Source: Lewinellaceae bacterium
GTDB lineage: Bacteria; Bacteroidota; Bacteroidia; Chitinophagales; Saprospiraceae
Direction: 5' to 3'
Assembly (NCBI GenBank): GCA_016711435.1
Contig: JADJSY010000005.1
Coordinates: 1 to 64,000, forward strand
DNA length: 64,000 bases
The notes under the pieces were generated by a model. The model was given only the letters and a program-made list of their open reading frames with translations. It searched no databases and was not told the DNA's origin. Below, in pieces: positions 18,810-28,555 of the stretch. Every line of letters begins with the position of its first letter. Position 1 is the first letter of the stretch. A program made the translations under genes and the position numbers.

Positions 18810-20045
18810 ATGAATACTTTGAAAATAACCATGGCGAAGACGTTTACTAAACTTTTGAAGTTTAGTAAACGCAGCCTGTTTGCCGCGACCCTCCTCGCCG
18901 CCTGCACCAAACCTGCTCCGCCGGTGGAGGAAAACGTCTACTACACCTGCTCTATGGACCCGCAGGTCAGGGAACAAAGACCCGGCCCTTGCCCGATCTG
19001 CAAAATGCCTTTGGTTCGGGTAGAAATTGCTCGTGACAAAAAAGAGAACGAGGTAAAACTCAGCGCCGAGCAAATCCGGCTCGCCAACATCCAGACCGAC
19101 ACGGTACGACTACAAGCGCTGGGCGAAGAAATCACGCTGGCCGCAACGCTGCGCGAAAATCAAAACGGCATCAACACCGTGACCGCAAGGCTTACAGGAA
19201 GACTTGAACATCTTTTCGTGCGCAATGCAGGCGAATACGTGCGGGCAGGGCAGGCCGTTTTTGAGTTGTACAGCGAAGACCTCGCCGCCGCACAGCAGGA
19301 TTATTTGCTGGCTTTGAAAAGCAAAAATCGCTATGGCAGCACCGACCTCGATTTTGCCCGCATTGCGGAAGCTGCCCGCAACAAACTGCTGCTTTGGGGC
19401 ATGACCGAAGCGCAGTTGCAGGAAATCGAACAGTCCGGCGCACCCAAAAACACAGTGACGTTTTACAGCCGCTACGCCGGTTATGTTATGGAAGCCCCGC
19501 CTGCGGAAGGCAGTTATGTGGCTGAAGGCTCCACGGTGCTAAAACTTGCCGACCTGCGCACGCTTTGGGCCGAAGCACAACTTTACGTCAGCGATTTGCC
19601 CTTTCTTGCCCAAACCCGCGATGCCTCGATCACTTTGCCGTATTACCCCGGGCGCATCCTCAAAGGCAAGGTCAGTTTTGTCAACCCCAACCTGGAAGCC
19701 TCCTCCAAAATCGTGCTGGCGCGAACGGAAATTTCAAACCCAAGCGGCGAATACCAGCCGGGTATGCAAGCCTGGATCACCCTAAAAGGCAAAACCCGCC
19801 CCGCGATCGCCGTGCCTACCAACGCACTTATCCAGGAAAGTCGTGGAGTCACAGTTTGGATAAAAAATACCCGGGGAGGCTTCGAAGGCCGAATGGTGCG
19901 TACAGGCATTGCCAATGAGGATTACACTGAAATTGTCGAGGGGCTGCAAATCGGCGAGACAGTGGTCGTGTCCGGAGCCTACCTATTGCAAAGCGAACTT
20001 GTATTTAAAAAAGGAGCAGACCCAATGGCAGGGCATAAGATGTAA
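18810..20045 (+). CDS. Second CusB-type adaptor lipoprotein with HMBD
   Basis: Intact 411 residues. The signal segment FSKRSLFAATLLAAC gives a lipidated Cys; the HMBD follows directly (YYTCSMDPQVREQRPGPCPICKMPL; here His of CPMH is replaced by Asp, CSMDP). The adaptor core (VTARLTGRLEHLFVRNAGEYV, AGYVMEAPPAEGSYV, LRTLWAEAQLYVSDLPF) is complete. Only about 6 nt separate it from the first adaptor, so two different adaptors are made for one pump and channel. The likely start is one of the two Met codons at 18810 or 18831 (MAKTFTK); the latter region overlaps a perfect inverted repeat. Confidence 0.85.
   Translation: MNTLKITMAKTFTKLLKFSKRSLFAATLLAACTKPAPPVEENVYYTCSMDPQVREQRPGPCPICKMPLVRVEIARDKKENEVKLSAEQIRLANIQTDTVRLQALGEEITLAATLRENQNGINTVTARLTGRLEHLFVRNAGEYVRAGQAVFELYSEDLAAAQQDYLLALKSKNRYGSTDLDFARIAEAARNKLLLWGMTEAQLQEIEQSGAPKNTVTFYSRYAGYVMEAPPAEGSYVAEGSTVLKLADLRTLWAEAQLYVSDLPFLAQTRDASITLPYYPGRILKGKVSFVNPNLEASSKIVLARTEISNPSGEYQPGMQAWITLKGKTRPAIAVPTNALIQESRGVTVWIKNTRGGFEGRMVRTGIANEDYTEIVEGLQIGETVVVSGAYLLQSELVFKKGADPMAGHKM
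18841..18871 (+). repeat. Perfect 14-bp inverted repeat inside the adaptor signal-peptide codons
   Basis: CGTTTACTAAACTT, a 3-nt TTG loop, and AAGTTTAGTAAACG. The hairpin lies within the first 20 codons of the second adaptor gene and encodes FTKLLKFSKR. It could fold in the mRNA over the start region, bind a dimeric regulator, or be an inserted palindromic repeat that was tolerated in frame. Confidence 0.7.
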
Positions 20046-20123
20046 GCCGAAAGGAGCAATTGATAAAATTCCTAATAAATCTTAAAATCACGGGGAAAAA
20101 ACTTTCCTTTCGTTTTATCGTTT

Positions 20124-20131
20124 TACCTTTG
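20124..20131 (+). promoter_or_regulatory. TAnnTTTG promoter box 8 nt before the Cys-rich gene
   Basis: TACCTTTG matches the Bacteroidota -7 consensus exactly. The ATG of the next gene follows after only 8 nt, so the transcript would be leaderless or nearly so. No clear -33 element is visible. Confidence 0.55.
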
Positions 20132-20139
20132 CGTATACT

Positions 20140-20550
20140 ATGAATTTTCGTCCTGTCACATTGTTTTTATTCCTCGGCCTGTTCGTCACATCGGCGAACG
20201 ATGCTGGGGCATGTGGCGACGAACATTCCAGAAATGCGGCACAAACTCAGCAGGCTGTTTCCAAAAAATCCTGCTGTGCCAAAGAAGAGGCGCAAACGTC
20301 CTGCTCAAACGATTCCGGGCAACGGCACTCCGACTCTAACTGCCCCTGCGACCACGACAATGGCGGTTGCCACTGTCCCGGTTGCGGTCTGATGTGTCAT
20401 TCCGGCGCCGCTTCCGCGCTCGAAACGCCGCTCAACTTCGCGGCATCTCTCTTCAACGATTCGGTGCGAAAAATGGCATTTTACTTTGCCGAGCACCTGC
20501 CCGAAGCCGTCTACTTTCCAATTTGGCAGCCGCCCAAGATCAGTGCCTGA
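20140..20550 (+). CDS. Cys/His-rich exported protein with CHCPGCG motif
   Basis: 136 residues: signal peptide (LFLFLGLFVTSANDAGA), then ACGDEHSRN, KKSCCAKEEAQTSC, CPCDHDNGGCHCPGCGLMCHSG, and a C terminus ending YFPIWQPPKISA. About eleven Cys and six His lie in the first 90 residues, so strong periplasmic metal binding is likely. A diverged relative with the same layout (ACGE start, CHCPGCG centre, PP near the end) is encoded at 52399-52803 ahead of the other efflux operon. Function is not established; the position at the head of an efflux operon suggests a sensor or buffer. Confidence 0.7.
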   Translation: MNFRPVTLFLFLGLFVTSANDAGACGDEHSRNAAQTQQAVSKKSCCAKEEAQTSCSNDSGQRHSDSNCPCDHDNGGCHCPGCGLMCHSGAASALETPLNFAASLFNDSVRKMAFYFAEHLPEAVYFPIWQPPKISA

Positions 20551-20698
20551 TGCCGCGTCAGCCCGACGTGTGCCCATTTTTTCGGTTTAGAAAGGTTTAG
20601 AACGATTGATATGATTTAGAACAATTTGCTTCTAAGTCGCTCAAATCTGTCTATTCACTTTTTAGCCCTATTTCCAACACTCTCAATTTCAATTTTTT

Positions 20699-21718
20699 AT
20701 GAAAAATATGCTCATCGCGGGCCTTGCGCTCGCGCTGTCGGTCGTGGTATTTAATGCCTGCAAAAACGACCATTCTCAACACAAAGCCCAAACGACCGAA
20801 GCGGCTGCCCCGGGTACGAAATACATCTGCCCGATGAACTGCGAAAAGGGCAAAACCTACGACCAGCCCGGCTCCTGCCCCGTATGCCACATGGATTTGG
20901 AGCCGATGAAAGCCGAGGTGGAAGCCAACAAGGCAGAGTATTTCACTGCTTTCACGGCCAACCCTGCCCAACTTGAAGTCGGCAAGGCGGGCATGATGTC
21001 GTTTACGCCAAAAATAAAAGGCAATGAAGGCGCGCCCGTGCCGCTCGACCTTGTGCATGAGAAAAAGATGCACCTCATCCTCGTGAGCGATGACCTGTTC
21101 TGGTTCGACCATATCCACCCGGAATTTTCAGCCTCGGGCAGCTACGACATCAAAGTGCTGGCCTCAGGAGAAAACTTCACCAACGGTCGCGGGCATAACG
21201 AAACGCGCTTCGAGGCCGGCGGCAAATACTGGGCATTTACGGATTACAAACCTACCGGCGGCCTGAATCAGGTGAACAAAACCGAACTCGCCGTGGCCGG
21301 GGCGCCCGCCAGAACCGTCGCATATAACCAACCGAAAATGACCACTACGGTGGACGGCTTTACCCTCACGATGGAAGCCGTACACGGCGGCGGAGGCTTC
21401 ACCACGGGAAGCCAACAACATATACCGGTGACCATCAAACAAGGCGGCAAGCCCGTTGACCCCGCTACTTTCGAGAATTATTTGGGCGAAAAAGCCCACC
21501 TCGTGCTCGTGGAAGTGGCCTCCAAAGAGTTCGTCCACACCCACCCCTCGGCAGAAGGCGGCAAATTGGACATTCATACCACTTTCGCCAAGCCCGGCAC
21601 TTATCGCGGTTGGCTGCAATTCCAGACTGGGGGAAAAGTACATACGGCTGATTTCGTGGTGCAGGTGGCGGAAGGTCAGGCCACATCGGGCGGACACGAA
21701 GGACACAGCGGCCACTAA
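20699..21718 (+). CDS. HMBD lipoprotein with His-rich C-terminal domain
   Basis: 339 residues, lipoprotein signal ending FNAC. One HMBD of the CPMNCEKGKTY..PGSCPVCHMDL form at about residues 40-67. The rest is a two-lobed beta domain rich in His pairs (DHIHPEFSASGSY, KEFVHTHPSAEGG) and a HEGHSGH tail; HIHPE and HTHPS are a repeated motif at matching places in the two lobes, suggesting internal duplication of a metal-binding beta-sandwich. Likely a periplasmic copper carrier. The start at 20699 follows an A/T-rich leader; the preceding gap of about 150 nt shows no other gene. Confidence 0.75.
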   Translation: MKNMLIAGLALALSVVVFNACKNDHSQHKAQTTEAAAPGTKYICPMNCEKGKTYDQPGSCPVCHMDLEPMKAEVEANKAEYFTAFTANPAQLEVGKAGMMSFTPKIKGNEGAPVPLDLVHEKKMHLILVSDDLFWFDHIHPEFSASGSYDIKVLASGENFTNGRGHNETRFEAGGKYWAFTDYKPTGGLNQVNKTELAVAGAPARTVAYNQPKMTTTVDGFTLTMEAVHGGGGFTTGSQQHIPVTIKQGGKPVDPATFENYLGEKAHLVLVEVASKEFVHTHPSAEGGKLDIHTTFAKPGTYRGWLQFQTGGKVHTADFVVQVAEGQATSGGHEGHSGH

Positions 21719-21784
21719 AACTCCATTTGTTCCACCGCCCATTTCATCTTCTCTTTCACATTCAATCAATTCAATTTTAAAAAC

Positions 21785-22168
21785 ATGAAAAATCTGATAA
21801 TTTTCTGCTTCGTGGCCTTCTTGGGTCAATCTGCATTCGCACAACAGTCGCCAGCAACCGCTCCTCCCCAGAACGCCCAGTTCAAAGTATTGGGCAATTG
21901 CGGGATGTGCAGAAAAACCATCGAAAAAGCGGCTCTCGGCGCGGGCGCGACCACCGCAACATGGGACATGAACACCGATTTGCTTGCAGTGGCCTTCGAC
22001 GAGAAAAAAACCACGACGGATGCCATTCAAAAGGCTATCGCCAAAGCAGGCTACGACAACGCAGGTTACAAAGCCGACGACAACGCCTACAACAACCTTC
22101 ACGGCTGTTGCCAATACGACCGCACGGGAGCAGCGGTCGGCACCAAGACTTGTACGGACAATAAATAA
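21785..22168 (+). CDS. Exported heavy-metal-associated (HMA) domain protein
   Basis: 127 residues with a signal peptide (IIFCFVAFLGQSAFA). An HMA domain follows with GNCGMCRKTIEKAAL (CxxC-type site near residue 39), TATWDMNTDLLAVAFD and AIAKAGYDNAGYKAD. A second Cys pair (HGCCQYDR) lies after the domain. A secreted HMA domain of this kind is expected to bind Cu(I) in the periplasm. It precedes the next RND pump by about 115 nt. Confidence 0.82.
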   Translation: MKNLIIFCFVAFLGQSAFAQQSPATAPPQNAQFKVLGNCGMCRKTIEKAALGAGATTATWDMNTDLLAVAFDEKKTTTDAIQKAIAKAGYDNAGYKADDNAYNNLHGCCQYDRTGAAVGTKTCTDNK

Positions 22169-22284
22169 AACTGGCTTTCGCCAACAATCAACTATGAAGC
22201 CCGTCCGAATCTTTTGAGGAGCCTTTTCCTTCAAAAGTTTATGGGCCGGCTTCATATCAATCGCCGCATTGCGGAAAGGAAAAA

Positions 22285-25200
22285 ATGCTCAACGCTCTCA
22301 TAAAATTCTCGCTCCAAAACCGCCTCTTTGTGGCGGCGGCAGCGGCCTTGCTACTGGTGTGGGGCGGCTGGACGATTACCCAATTGCCGGTGGATGTATT
22401 GCCCGACCTCAACCGCCCCCGCGTGACGGTGTTTCTCGAAGCCGGCGGGATGTCGCCAGAAGAGGTGGAGGCGCAAGCCGTTTTGCCCATCGAAACGGCG
22501 CTCAACGGCTCGCCCGGCGTGGAAACTGTGCGCAGCAGTTCGTCGAGAGGTATCGGGCTGGTGTTTGTGGAGTTCGACTGGGAAGTGGATGTGTATCGCG
22601 CCCGCCAACTTGTGGCCGAAAAACTCGCCACCGTACCACTGCCCGACGGCATCGTACCGGTGATGGGGCCAATTTCGTCGGTTATGGGTCAAATCATGCT
22701 CGTAGGCGTGACCGCCGAACCCGACAGCGCAACCGGCCAGACGCTCAGCAGTGCCGCAGACTTGCGGACGCTGGCCGACTTTACCATCCGGCGTAGGTTG
22801 CTTGCGATAAAAGGGGTGGCGCAAGTGATTCCCATGGGTGGTGATCGGCTACAATACCAGGTGTTGGTATCGTCGGCCAAACTCAAACAATACAACCTGA
22901 CGCTCGAAGACCTCGACCGCGCCCTCTCCAATGCCAACCTGAATGCTACGGGCAGTTTTTTCAATCGCTACGGTTCGGAAGTGCTGATTTCGGTGCTGGG
23001 GCGCTCCAAAAACCTGGAAGACTTGCAGCGAACGGTGGTGGCAAACCGCGAAGGTTCGCCGGTACTGCTGAGCCAGGTGGCCGAGGTGCAATTCGGCGCG
23101 GCCATCAAACGCGGCGATGCCTCGGTGAACGCCCGGCCCGCCGTGATTCTGACCGTTGAGAAACAACCGGGCGCCAGTACGGTGGATTTAACGGCGGAAG
23201 TTGAAAAGGCACTGGAAGAGTTGAAGCCTTCGCTGCCACACGATGTGCGGCTCAACCCGGAGGTTTTTCAACAAAAAAACTTCATCGTCAACTCTCTGAG
23301 CAACGTAGAGGAGGCGCTGCGCGACGGCTTTATTTTGGTCATCATCGTGCTGTTCTTATTCCTCCTGAATTTCCGTACCACCATCATCACGCTGACGGCG
23401 ATTCCGCTTTCACTGGTGATTACGGCGCTTGTGTTCAAATGGTTCGATATTTCCATTAACACCCTGACGCTCGGCGGTCTGGCTATCGCCATCGGCGAAT
23501 TAGTGGACGATGCGATTGTGGATGTTGAAAACGTGTTCCGGCGACTCCGTGAAAACCGAGAGCATGGCAGTCCGAAAAATGCCCTCCAAGTCATCTACGA
23601 CGCATCAAGCGAAGTACGCAATTCTATCGTGTATGCGACCATTATCGTGGTGCTGGTATTTCTCCCCTTGTTCCAATTGCAAGGCATCGAAGGACGGATT
23701 TTTGCGCCGCTGGGCATCGCTTATATCACCTCGATTTTGGCATCGTTGGTGGTTTCGCTCACCGTGACGCCCGCACTTTGTTCTTTTTTACTTCCCAATT
23801 CAAAACTCAATGAAGGCAAAGAATCGGGTTTAGTCACCTGGCTGAAAGGGCAAGATATGAAACTGTTGAATTTCGGCCTGACGCATCCGCGCACGGTGAT
23901 CGGCGCGGCGACGACACTGGTCATCGGTTCGTTGCTGATGGTGACGCGCTTCGGGACAGAGTTTTTGCCGCCATTTAATGAAGGTAGTTTTACGGTAAAC
24001 CTGTACGCTCCGGCGGGCACATCCCTGGAAGAAAGCAACAAAATCGGTACGGTGGCCGAACAACTAATCCTGCGGGTGCCGGATGTGCAGTACACCGCCC
24101 GTCGCACCGGTCGCGCCGAATTGGACGAACACGTGGAGCCGGTATCCAACTCTGAAATCGAGGTAGAATTGCGCGAAGGTGCCCGCCCGCGCACGGAGGT
24201 GGTGGCCGATATTCGCAAACAACTCGGCAACCTGGCCGGGGTGTCGGTCAGCATCGGGCAGCCCATTTCGCACCGCCTTGACCACTTGCTGAGCGGGGTG
24301 CGGGCACAGGTAGCCATCAAGTTGTTCGGCGAAGACCTGACCGAGCTGCGCGCTTTGGCCGGACAGGTGAAAGAGGCCGTCGAGACTGTGCCGGGTGCGG
24401 TGGACGTGCAAGTGGAGCGCCTGGTGCTGGTGCCGCAACTCACTATCCGGCTCGACCGCGATGCCCTGCAACGTTATGGAATGCAGACCGGCGAAGTAGC
24501 CCGCGACCTCGAAGTGCTGTACGGCGGCAAGGTGGTCAGCCAAATTCTGGACGGCCAAAAAACCTTCGATCTGGTACTGAGAGCCGTAGCGGAAGACCGC
24601 GAAAACATCGAAAACATCCGCAATACTCAGATCCATACGCCGGAAGGTGTGCTGATCCCACTGGAAAGTATCGCCCATATCGAATACGAAAAAGGCATCA
24701 ACACCGTGAGCCACGAGAACGGGCAACGGCGGATGGTCGTATCGGCCAACGTACAAGGGCGCGACTTGGGCAGCACCGTGGAAGAGATGCAGCGCAGCGT
24801 AGCGGAAAAGGTTAAAATGCCGCAGGGATATTTCCTGGAATACGGCGGTCAGTTCGAAGCACAAAAGGATGCTTCGCGGCTCATCGGGGTGCTAAGCATC
24901 TTCGCTTTTCTGGGTATTTTCCTCGTCCTGTACGCGCATTTCCGCTCCTGGCGGATCGTGGTGCAGGTCATGCTTAATATTCCTCTGGCGCTGGTCGGTT
25001 CCGTCGTGGCGGTGTGGTTAACCGGCGGCACTTTTTCGGTGGCTACGCTGGTGGGTTTTATCACCCTCACCGGTATTGCTTCCCGCAATGGTATTATGAT
25101 GATCTCGCACTACCTCCATTTGATAGAACACGAAGGCGAACAGTTCAATAAGCAAATGATCGTGCGCGGCTCGCTGGAACGCCTCGTGCCGGTGTTGATG

Positions 25201-25437
25201 ACCGCCTTGGTGGCTGCACTGGCGCTCGTCCCATTGACGCTGGATGCACAGGCGGCAGGGAAGGAAATTCTTTACCCCGTGGCGACGGTCATTCTGGGAG
25301 GTCTGCTCAGTTCTACCTTACTGGATATGATCGTAACGCCAACTGTTTTCTGGGCGTGGGGCGAACGTGCGGTCAAGGACTATTTTGAAGGGAAAAAACA
25401 ATCTGCTCACCTGACATCCAATCCCGATACGCTATGA
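22285..25437 (+). CDS. Heavy-metal RND efflux pump (second system)
   Basis: Intact 1,050-residue inner-membrane transporter of the HME-RND family. N-terminal helix and VDVLPDLNRPRVTVF, periplasmic porter domains, helix 4 with GELVDDAIVDVENVF (about residue 403), LGTEFLPP-type segment (FGTEFLPPFNEGSFTVNL), and C-terminal GFITLTGIASRNGIMMI. The helix-4 motif differs from both the Cus (VDAGIVMVEN) and Czc (DFGxxVDGAVxxVE) versions in this window, so the substrate is probably different or broader; it cannot be named from sequence. Its stop overlaps the start of the following TolC gene. Confidence 0.9.
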   Translation: MLNALIKFSLQNRLFVAAAAALLLVWGGWTITQLPVDVLPDLNRPRVTVFLEAGGMSPEEVEAQAVLPIETALNGSPGVETVRSSSSRGIGLVFVEFDWEVDVYRARQLVAEKLATVPLPDGIVPVMGPISSVMGQIMLVGVTAEPDSATGQTLSSAADLRTLADFTIRRRLLAIKGVAQVIPMGGDRLQYQVLVSSAKLKQYNLTLEDLDRALSNANLNATGSFFNRYGSEVLISVLGRSKNLEDLQRTVVANREGSPVLLSQVAEVQFGAAIKRGDASVNARPAVILTVEKQPGASTVDLTAEVEKALEELKPSLPHDVRLNPEVFQQKNFIVNSLSNVEEALRDGFILVIIVLFLFLLNFRTTIITLTAIPLSLVITALVFKWFDISINTLTLGGLAIAIGELVDDAIVDVENVFRRLRENREHGSPKNALQVIYDASSEVRNSIVYATIIVVLVFLPLFQLQGIEGRIFAPLGIAYITSILASLVVSLTVTPALCSFLLPNSKLNEGKESGLVTWLKGQDMKLLNFGLTHPRTVIGAATTLVIGSLLMVTRFGTEFLPPFNEGSFTVNLYAPAGTSLEESNKIGTVAEQLILRVPDVQYTARRTGRAELDEHVEPVSNSEIEVELREGARPRTEVVADIRKQLGNLAGVSVSIGQPISHRLDHLLSGVRAQVAIKLFGEDLTELRALAGQVKEAVETVPGAVDVQVERLVLVPQLTIRLDRDALQRYGMQTGEVARDLEVLYGGKVVSQILDGQKTFDLVLRAVAEDRENIENIRNTQIHTPEGVLIPLESIAHIEYEKGINTVSHENGQRRMVVSANVQGRDLGSTVEEMQRSVAEKVKMPQGYFLEYGGQFEAQKDASRLIGVLSIFAFLGIFLVLYAHFRSWRIVVQVMLNIPLALVGSVVAVWLTGGTFSVATLVGFITLTGIASRNGIMMISHYLHLIEHEGEQFNKQMIVRGSLERLVPVLMTALVAALALVPLTLDAQAAGKEILYPVATVILGGLLSSTLLDMIVTPTVFWAWGERAVKDYFEGKKQSAHLTSNPDTL

Positions 25438-26604
25438 AAATGCTGATAAAAATCCTGATTTTTATTTTGAGTACTTCCCCGATGTGGGCGCAAACCACCT
25501 CCGAACAGGCCGTTCAACCGCCCTGCAAAATCACCCACTGGGCCGGGCAGCCGCTTTCGACGTGCAAGCAAAAAATACGCAGAAAAAGCGGCATTCAACC
25601 TGCCAAATCCAGAGATCAACGCAGAAAGTCCAACCGGGGAGTTTTATGCCGTGGGGGTGCTGCAATCGTTCGAGTTTCCAACCGTATATACACGACAAAA
25701 GCAAGTGGCGAAGGCGGAAACGGCGCTCGCTCAAACAGGACAAGCAGTAAATGAAAACGAACTTCGTTACACTGTACGCACACTGTATTTGGAAGCGCAA
25801 GTGGCGGAATATCAAGCACGGCAATGGGCCGAACGCGACAGCGTATATATACAACTGGCTGGAACGGCTGCCAGACAATTTTCAGGCGGAGAGATCGATT
25901 TTTTGCAGAAAACACTGGCTGATAACCAGGCAGGTATAGTACACCAGGAACGCCTTGCCGCTGAACAAAATGTGTACTTGTTCCGGCAACAATTGCAATC
26001 ACTCACAACAATTGCGGATTTAAGTGTTTTATCGCCACTTGAAGCCGATACAGTCGGTTTATTCGGGCAAACACTTCAAGGAAATTTCACAGGCAATCCC
26101 TCCATAGCGTACGAACAGCAAACCGCAAGGGTAGCAGAGCAACAGATTCGGTTAGCTAAAAGCAGGGCCTTACCCAATTTTTCGCTCGGTTATCTGAATC
26201 AAGGACCACGCAACACCCCGCTCGATTATCGCTTTCGTGCCAGTATTGGTATTCCGCTCTGGGCAGGTCAATACCGTGCCGGGGTGAAAAGTGCTGAAGC
26301 CGAAAGTCAGGCAGCCATTGCCCGTGCCGAAGCGCAGAGCCAGGCCATCGCGCTCGAACGCGAACGCTACCAACGGGAAGCCGCTACCAAACTCGGCTTA
26401 CTGCATTACTACGAACGAGAAGCGCTACCCCGTAGCCAGGTGCTGATTTCCACTGCACTACGTTTGCGTGAAGCCGGCCAGACGGATTATCTCACTTTTT
26501 TGCGTACATTAGATGAGGCTTATGGAATTAAGCGCGAATACGCCACCCAGGTGCAGGCTTTTGAAACGGCTCGCATCACACTACTTTACTTATCAGGAAG
26601 GTAG
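25434..26604 (+). CDS. TolC-family channel of the second RND system (frameshifted)
   Basis: About 390 codons. Signal peptide (LIKILIFILSTSPMWAQ), then the readable protein moves frame at about 25520 (CCGCCCTGCAAAATC) and about 25590 (AAAAAAGCGG) before settling into a long uninterrupted stretch of outer-membrane efflux helices (VNENELRYTVRTLYLEAQV, AGQTDYLTFLRTLDEAYG). It overlaps the RND stop by 4 nt (ATGA). The two breaks lie at short homopolymers and the flanking residues join sensibly (NHPLGRAAAFDVQAKN), so I treat the gene as functional with sequence errors. Confidence 0.8.
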
Positions 26605-26639
26605 TTTAAACGTTTGACTCTCAATTAAAAAATAATGAT

Positions 26640-28335
26640 ATGAAATTGTCTGTTTTCATTTTCTTTCTTCTCGGTCTTGGATTGACATCTTTTCCCACTT
26701 TTGCACATGGTGATGAAATTGCGACAGACCCTGGCGTAGCGAAAGATCATTTTACTGTTTATGGTCAAAGCGACCGCTATGAACTTACGCTTTACTACCC
26801 TGAACTCAATGCAGAGCAAGATGCGCACCTCACACTTTATGTAGCGGACTTTAAAACCAATCGTCCCATCGAGAAAGCAGAATTAAAAATCACCACAGCG
26901 GAAAATGCGCAAATTGCTTTTGAGACAAAACAGCTTTCACCGGGTGTGTACGAGTTGCACGTTACCTTTCCTGAAAACAAAATCTATACACTTAATGTGC
27001 AGATAAGTCACCCTAACGGAGCCGATTTGATTGGTATTGCGGGCCTGGAAGTCGGCAAAAAACTATCGGATTTCGCGGACACTCCCACCGAGCCTGCTGC
27101 ACCAAATAACCAATGGCTCTGGTTTATCGGAGGCATCTGTTTAGGTGGTTTGGGTGTTTGGTTCGCAACTCGCCGCAGAAACCGTACACTGACGGTATTG
27201 TTTTTATTAGCCAGCGCCTGGTTTTCCACTCCGAATTTTAATCCTGTATTTGCGCACGGTGATGAAGAACACGGTCCCCAATCGGGCGGAAGCGGTTATG
27301 GTAAATCGGTGTATGCTCCCAAAAGAGACGCAGTTTTTGTTTGAAATTCTGACCCAGCCGATTGCTATAGGCGATTATCAATCGGCGACCACTATGTATG
27401 GAACGATCATCCCTTCTTCCGGAGGACTGGGTGCGGTTATGGCTCCGCAAAGCGGTCGGGTTACAAGGGTAAATGTGGCGGTCGGGCAAACTGTACGTGC
27501 CGGGCAAACATTAGCGGTTTTGCAGCAAAATATCGGTACGGCAGAACAGGTAGGAATCGCTACTAACAATGCCGGACTGGCAGTACAAATCGAAAGCGCC
27601 AGAACGCGGGTAACGGCTACCAAACGGGAACTCGACCGGCTGAAAAAAATCGAAGACATTGCTGCTGCTAAAGACGTACAGGCAGCCGAAGCCAATTACA
27701 ACCAGGCATTGACCGAACTGCAAACCCTGGAAAGTCGTGCAATAGGCTCTAATTCAGCAGCCAATAGCCGTACAATAACGCTTACATCTCCGATTTCAGG
27801 TGTGGTGGGAGCCTTTACCCTAACGCCAGGCACGGAAGTATCATCTGGACAAACCTTGTTCACCATCACCAATCTGAACAAGGTGTATGTGGAAGCGCAG
27901 GTGTATGACCGCGATTTGCCTGTGATCAGGGCAGGCAATAAGTTCCTTGTGACTTGTTCTACCGATGATCACAAAACCGCCGAAGTACGACTGATTTCGC
28001 CTGCCCAAACCATGAACCCCGGTAATCAAAGTCAGCGCGTGTTGTTTGAAATGGACAACCCGAAAGGTGAATTCAAGATTGGTGAATTCGTGACGGTAAA
28101 AGCATTAAATCGGCAAGTCATCAGAAATATTTCGGTTCCGAACTCATCTCTGACCGAAATCAATGGCAAACCTGCTGTATTTTTAAAAGACGGTCCAGAG
28201 ATGTTTACCCTGAGTTATGTACAAACAGGCGAAGACGACGGAACTCGAACGCTGATCTTGAAAGGCGTGGAAGAAGGGGAAAAAGTAGTGGCTAATGGAG
28301 CCTACGAAGTAAAGATGATGTATTTGAATCAATGA
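26640..28335 (+). CDS. Membrane-anchored RND adaptor with duplicated FAHGDE head (frameshifted)
   Basis: About 564 codons with one frame change near 27325-27335. Residues 1-24 are a signal peptide followed by FAHGDEIATD and an Ig-like domain (ELTLYYPELNAEQDAHLTL, FPENKIYTLNVQISHP). A transmembrane helix (WLWFIGGICLGGLGVWFA) and a second hydrophobic segment (LTVLFLLASAWFSTP) follow, then again FAHGDEEHGPQ. After that comes a typical adaptor: lipoyl half-motifs (GRVTRVNVAVGQTVRAGQT), helical hairpin, and barrel to the end. The organisation looks like two exported proteins joined. It follows the TolC gene by 35 nt and completes the second tripartite system. Confidence 0.75.
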
Positions 28336-28399
28336 TAGTTGTGTTGACAGCCATTTGTTTCACTGAATTGAATGGCTGTCACCCTTCTTTGTGCTACAC

Positions 28400-28555
28400 T
28401 TATTTTACAAGAAGGTAAGGAAATATCTTAGAAATGATTACATGAAACCTCATGTCCAAATCGATCATGTTCTGTCTTACATGCTCAATTTTCTCTTTAA
28501 GTTTCCCTGTCACATCTTTCGCTAATAGTTCATCCAATTGATGCCGATCAACCCC
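28400..28555 (-). pseudogene. Possible 3' remnant of an unknown minus-strand gene
   Basis: A minus-strand frame ends at 28400 with a plausible coding tail (HQLDELLAKDVTGKLKEKIE ... ISKIFPYLLVK). Towards 28551 the plus strand becomes clearly coding for a different protein, so only about 50 codons could remain. I recognise no family. The rest of 28336-28399 holds nothing evident. Confidence 0.25.
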
